Of a stretch of DNA of 8,827 bases, positions 7,067 through 8,827 are shown one piece after another. Under the pieces are notes generated by a model. The model was not told the DNA's origin and made no database searches. It saw only the letters and a program-made list of their open reading frames with translations. The DNA comes from JAMCZC01 sp964364925. GTDB lineage: Bacteria > Patescibacteriota > Microgenomatia > Levybacterales > UBA12049. The position numbers and the translations under genes were made by a program. The first letter of the stretch is position 1; every line of letters starts with the position of its first letter. The stretch is from positions 1-8,827 of the forward strand of contig CAYIOB010000030.1 of assembly GCA_964364925.1 (NCBI GenBank), given 5' to 3'.

Positions 7067-7091
7067 AAAAAAACCCCTTGCGGGGTCCTTT
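7067..7091 (-). terminator. Intrinsic terminator of the predicted small RNA
   Basis: On the minus strand CCCC-GCAA-GGGG is followed by seven T (7073-7067). The stem can be extended by A-U and G-U pairs to 10 bp between AAAGGACCCC (7091-7082) and GGGGTTTTTT (7077-7068). A competing 6-bp stem, CCGCAA (7083-7078) with TTGCGG (7068-7063), uses bases beyond the T tract and could form only after read-through. Confidence 0.8.
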
Positions 7092-7145
7092 CGGGTCACC
7101 TATTGCTAGGTTTCCTGCCTTTTTGATACTTGCGTATCTGAAAGT
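7067..7145 (-). ncRNA. Predicted small RNA or attenuator leader with three GCAA-capped stems
   Basis: A perfect promoter, a structured stretch of about 79 nt and an intrinsic terminator lie in order on the minus strand. Stem 1 is GATAC-GCAA-GTATC (7138-7125), extended below a 2x2 internal loop by CUUU (7144-7141) with AAAG (7122-7119). Stem 2 is ACCTA-GCAA-TAGGT (7111-7098). Stem 3 is ACCCC-GCAA-GGGGT (7086-7073), followed by T7. All three loops are GNRA only when read on the minus strand, which independently supports this orientation. The RNA points towards the glycoside hydrolase gene, 102 nt downstream of the terminator, so it could be a leader controlling that gene or an independent small RNA. 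I match it to no known RNA family. No convincing coding potential is visible. Confidence 0.65.
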
Positions 7146-7152
7146 AAGAAAC

Positions 7153-7181
7153 ATTATATGCTTTAAATATCCACTTGTCAA
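7153..7181 (-). promoter_or_regulatory. Perfect-consensus sigma70 promoter driving the predicted small RNA
   Basis: The minus strand holds TTGACA (7181-7176), exactly 17 nt, and TATAAT (7158-7153), both fully consensus. It is the best promoter in the window and no open reading frame begins after it. Transcription should start near 7145. Two TTGACC repeats lie just upstream. Confidence 0.8.
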
Positions 7182-7194
7182 CAGGGCAAAAGTA

Positions 7195-7210
7195 GGTCAA
7201 AAGGGGTCAA
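7195..7210 (-). repeat. Two TTGACC direct repeats upstream of the small-RNA promoter
   Basis: TTGACC occurs at 7210-7205 and 7200-7195 on the minus strand, 10 bp apart (about one helical turn). They lie about 50-65 bp upstream of the predicted start near 7145, a position used by activators. They may be binding sites, or chance similarity to the -35 box. Confidence 0.3.
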
Positions 7211-7242
7211 TATTGGCATATATGTACTTTAAACAGGTAGCC

Positions 7243-7256
7243 TATTCTAAAGAATA
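7243..7256. repeat. Short inverted repeat in the intergenic region
   Basis: TATTCT-AA-AGAATA is a perfect 6-bp inverted repeat with a 2-nt spacer, between the minus-strand small-RNA promoter and the plus-strand zinc-ribbon gene. It could be an operator. In AT-rich sequence a repeat of this size can also arise by chance. Confidence 0.2.
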
Positions 7257-7279
7257 TCTGTAAGATTATACTAATAAAT

Positions 7280-7308
7280 TTGCGTCTTTCATTTTATGTT
7301 TAAATAAT
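7280..7308 (+). promoter_or_regulatory. Weak candidate promoter for the zinc-ribbon gene
   Basis: TTGCGT (7280-7285), a 17-nt spacer and AATAAT (7303-7308; five of six) precede the ATG at 7323 by 14 nt, giving a leader of roughly 7 nt. The -35 box is poor and the region is so AT-rich that several other -10-like words (TATATT, TAATAT) are available. No Shine-Dalgarno is present. Confidence 0.25.
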
Positions 7309-7322
7309 ATATTCTATATTTT

Positions 7323-7862
7323 ATGACTAAAGATTTGTGTCCGAAATGCGGTTCTCCTTTAGGAGAAATTACTGAAACCTCAACAGGACGTAAACTACAG
7401 CGCTGTTCTAAAGGCAGCTGGAATAAAGAAACAAGGCAGAACGAGGGCTGCGATTATGTTAAATGGATAGCGATTGAGCCTGAAATTTTGGACGAGAAAT
7501 GCCCAAAATGCGGTTAGCCTTTGGTAATGCAATTTACACGTTTTGGCAAAAAAATGAAAAAATGCAGTGCCGGCAGTTGGGACAAAGAAACAAAAAAGGC
7601 CGTTGGCTGTGATTTTGTGGCGTGGATTAACGGGACAACGGAAAAAACCGACGAAGAATGTCCGGAGTGCGGTAAGCCGCTTGTACTTTTTACTACAAAT
7701 GCAGGAAAAAGAATGAAAAAATGCTCAACCGCCGGCTGGGATAGTGCTGCAAAAAAAGCAACCGGCTGTGCATACGTAGAATGGTTAAAAGGAAACGTTA
7801 CTAAACCCGAAGAAAATAGCGGGGGAGAAGAATTTTTGCCCCCCGAACCCCAAGGGAATTAA
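7323..7862 (+). pseudogene. Three-module zinc-ribbon protein interrupted by an in-frame TAG
   Basis: Read through the TAG, this is one 179-codon frame with three tandem modules about 53 codons apart. Each has CPxCG, then C-S, then a G-C-x-(Y/F)-V-x-W block. The cysteines are 6, 9, 28, 43; 60, 63, 81, 96; and 113, 116, 134, 149, so each module can hold one zinc. The pattern resembles the C4 zinc ribbons at the C-terminus of topoisomerase I, but I cannot name a family, and the role (nucleic-acid or protein binding) is open. The C-terminal tail (155-179) is acidic and proline-rich. TAG at codon 65 splits module 2 after its first two cysteines. The leftover pieces are a 64-residue N-terminal part (7323-7517) and a C-terminal part that could restart at TTG 7521 or ATG 7527. 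It may be a recent pseudogene, a read-through gene or a sequencing error. Confidence 0.7.
7515..7517 (+). other. In-frame TAG codon within the zinc-ribbon frame
   Basis: The TAG follows C-P-K-C-G of module 2 and stands where module 3 has an AAG lysine (codon 118) and module 1 a serine. One A-to-T change from AAG explains it. The frame continues cleanly for 114 more codons with all expected cysteines and tryptophans. It is the only TAG in the frame of any gene here, and every complete gene ends in TAA. Confidence 0.85.
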
Positions 7863-7873
7863 ATAACCAAGTG

Positions 7874-7946
7874 TGACGCCAGTGGGATTCGAACCCACGA
7901 TTACAGGGATGAAAACCCTGTGTCCTAACCGCTAGACGATGGCGCC
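7874..7946 (-). tRNA. tRNA-Glu (anticodon UUC)
   Basis: On the minus strand the 73-nt gene folds as a full cloverleaf. The acceptor stem GGCGCCA pairs with TGGCGTC with one G-U. The anticodon stem CAGGG/CCCTG closes a 7-nt loop TTTTCAT with anticodon TTC at 7913-7911. The T arm contains GGTTCGAATCC and the discriminator base is A. The 3' CCA is not encoded (CAC follows), so it must be added by an enzyme. It lies 11 nt from the convergent zinc-ribbon gene. Confidence 0.97.
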
Positions 7947-8021
7947 ATTTTGTTTGATGACAGTATTTATCAAAATCTCAACTTTAAACTACCATCAAGG
8001 AACATCAGCTACAACAACCTA

Positions 8022-8050
8022 ATTATAGCCCAAATTGAACCCTCAGGCAA
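8022..8050 (-). promoter_or_regulatory. Promoter for the tRNA-Glu gene
   Basis: TTGCCT (8050-8045; four of six), exactly 17 nt, then a perfect TATAAT (8027-8022) on the minus strand. Transcription would start near 8015, giving a 5' leader of about 68 nt that RNase P would remove. It lies just past the end of the MscS-like gene; no terminator is visible between them. Confidence 0.55.
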
Positions 8051-8060
8051 GGATATTCCC

Positions 8061-8720
8061 TTATTTTAACCTACTTCTTAATCCCTCAACAACGTCTTTT
8101 GCGCTATCCTGTCCGCCCAGTCCGAAAGCTATTCCGCCTGCAATTGCAAGCATGGCAACAAGACCCGTAAACAGAATCCTTATTAAGTCTGTTGCAACGC
8201 CAAGCTGACTTAGAACAGCAAGGATTACAAAAACGTTAATAGCCCATCTGGTAACTGATGCTATTGTGCTCGCGGTTTGTGAATCTACTCCTTTTACGGA
8301 AGCTAAAATTACATCATGGGATAGTCTTGCAAAAACAAAACCTACCATTGCAATTACCGCTGACACAAAAACGTTAGGCAAATAATTTAGGAATTCATTT
8401 AAGACGGTTATAATTCTTGGAAGTCCCCACACGTCTGCTGTTGGAATTAAGAAAACTATGATTACAAACCACCTTACAATTTCGGATAAGATGTTTGACC
8501 ATGAAAATTCATCCTTTGCTTCCGGCACCCCGTACTTTTTAAGAAATGTTTCTACTTTTAGCGTTTTAAATAAACTTAATACTACCTGTTTAAGTAAGGA
8601 TGCGACTATTACACCTATAAGAAGTATAATCGCGCCTGCTAGAAATTTAGGAATGAAATTCACGACCCCGTAGAAAGCACTATTAAAGGAGGCAACCAAA
8701 ATTAATCCAATGTCCGGCAT
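8061..8720 (-). CDS. MscS-like membrane protein with conserved TM helices only
   Basis: The 219-residue protein is almost entirely membrane-embedded, with about five hydrophobic segments (roughly 21-44, 81-105, 115-137, 157-175, 179-203). The last ends in AIAGGIAFGLGGQD, a glycine/alanine-rich helix like the pore-lining TM3 of the mechanosensitive channel MscS and of the 'conserved TM helix' family. The soluble beta domain and cytoplasmic vestibule of MscS are absent; the chain stops about 15 residues after the pore-like helix. Channel activity in osmotic protection is therefore inferred, and a scaffold or partner role is possible. I chose the ATG at 8718-8720. A GTG three codons earlier lies inside the Shine-Dalgarno sequence AAAGGAGGTGA, which is 8 nt from the ATG and is the only strong ribosome site in the window. 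Confidence 0.82.
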   Translation of the reverse strand: MPDIGLILVASFNSAFYGVVNFIPKFLAGAIILLIGVIVASLLKQVVLSLFKTLKVETFLKKYGVPEAKDEFSWSNILSEIVRWFVIIVFLIPTADVWGLPRIITVLNEFLNYLPNVFVSAVIAMVGFVFARLSHDVILASVKGVDSQTASTIASVTRWAINVFVILAVLSQLGVATDLIRILFTGLVAMLAIAGGIAFGLGGQDSAKDVVEGLRSRLK

Positions 8721-8729
8721 TTTATTCAC

Positions 8730-8737
8730 CTCCTTTC
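8730..8737 (-). promoter_or_regulatory. Strong Shine-Dalgarno sequence that decides the MscS-like start
   Basis: The minus strand reads AAAGGAGG here, continuing TGA, a near-complete complement to the 16S rRNA 3' end. AGGAGG is 8 nt from ATG 8720, and the alternative GTG at 8729 immediately abuts it, so the ATG must be the start. Confidence 0.85.
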
Positions 8738-8754
8738 ATTGATATGTTAAGCTA

Positions 8755-8784
8755 AGTCTATGCTTTTTATCTTAACCTTGTCAA
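8755..8784 (-). promoter_or_regulatory. Promoter of the MscS-like gene
   Basis: On the minus strand a perfect TTGACA (8784-8779) is followed by 18 nt and TAGACT (8760-8755; four of six). A start near 8748 would leave a leader of about 28 nt containing the Shine-Dalgarno. The -35 box overlaps that of a divergent promoter. Confidence 0.5.
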
Positions 8785-8806
8785 GAGGATAAGGGGCTGA
8801 TATAAT
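8778..8806 (+). promoter_or_regulatory. Divergent plus-strand promoter at the right edge
   Basis: TTGTCA (8778-8783; five of six), 17 nt, then a perfect TATAAT (8801-8806) preceded by TGA, so it is also an extended -10 element. Transcription would start near 8813 and leave the window to the right; its target is not visible. The -35 boxes of this and the MscS-like promoter overlap back to back in TTGTCAA. Confidence 0.6.
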
Positions 8807-8827
8807 CTTTCGTAAGCAACTAGCGGT

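Noticed and set aside
7863..7873. Terminator between the convergent zinc-ribbon and tRNA genes.
   Set aside because: No hairpin or T tract is present in these 11 bases.
8727..8729. GTG as start codon of the MscS-like gene.
   Set aside because: It immediately abuts the AGGAGG of the Shine-Dalgarno sequence, which is correctly spaced for the ATG at 8720.

Overview
The window looks like a piece of an AT-rich bacterial chromosome, most likely from the Candidate Phyla Radiation (Patescibacteria, perhaps a Microgenomates-type lineage). This is inferred from the combination of a PEP synthase, a bifunctional SIS-type phosphoglucose/phosphomannose isomerase, a short divergent DNA polymerase III delta-like protein, a COG4900-type small metallopeptidase, a DUF458 (YkuK) protein and a tRNA without encoded CCA. 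No rRNA or marker gene is present to prove it. Every complete gene ends in TAA. Only one gene has a textbook Shine-Dalgarno sequence.

From 1 to 5127 all genes are on the minus strand. The reading order is metallopeptidase, delta-like protein, phosphomannomutase/phosphoglucomutase and isomerase, with junctions of 2 nt, 9 nt and an 8-nt overlap, so these four form a tight operon. A 46-nt gap with its own promoter then leads into PEP synthase, whose C-terminus lies outside the window. The three metabolic enzymes link pyruvate, PEP and hexose phosphates, supplying gluconeogenesis and mannose/glucose-1-phosphate for surface sugars. The operon's upstream region (5128-5218) carries clustered AATACTAC repeats over a possible leaderless promoter.

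From 5219 to 6965, still on the minus strand, lie an RNase H-like DUF458/YkuK protein and a secreted clan-A-like glycoside hydrolase.

The 6966-7322 gap is the most interesting part. On the minus strand it contains a perfect TTGACA-17-TATAAT promoter. About 8 nt downstream starts a predicted RNA of roughly 79 nt with three 5-bp stems, each capped by GCAA. The last of these stems is an intrinsic terminator. The RNA is either a free-standing small RNA or an attenuator/riboswitch-like leader of the hydrolase gene. Between terminator and hydrolase lies a compact element that can fold as a flush four-way junction.

From 7323 to 7862 on the plus strand is a three-module zinc-ribbon protein broken by an in-frame TAG. 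It is followed by a minus-strand tRNA-Glu(UUC), an MscS-like membrane protein lacking the usual soluble domain, and a divergent promoter pair at the right edge.
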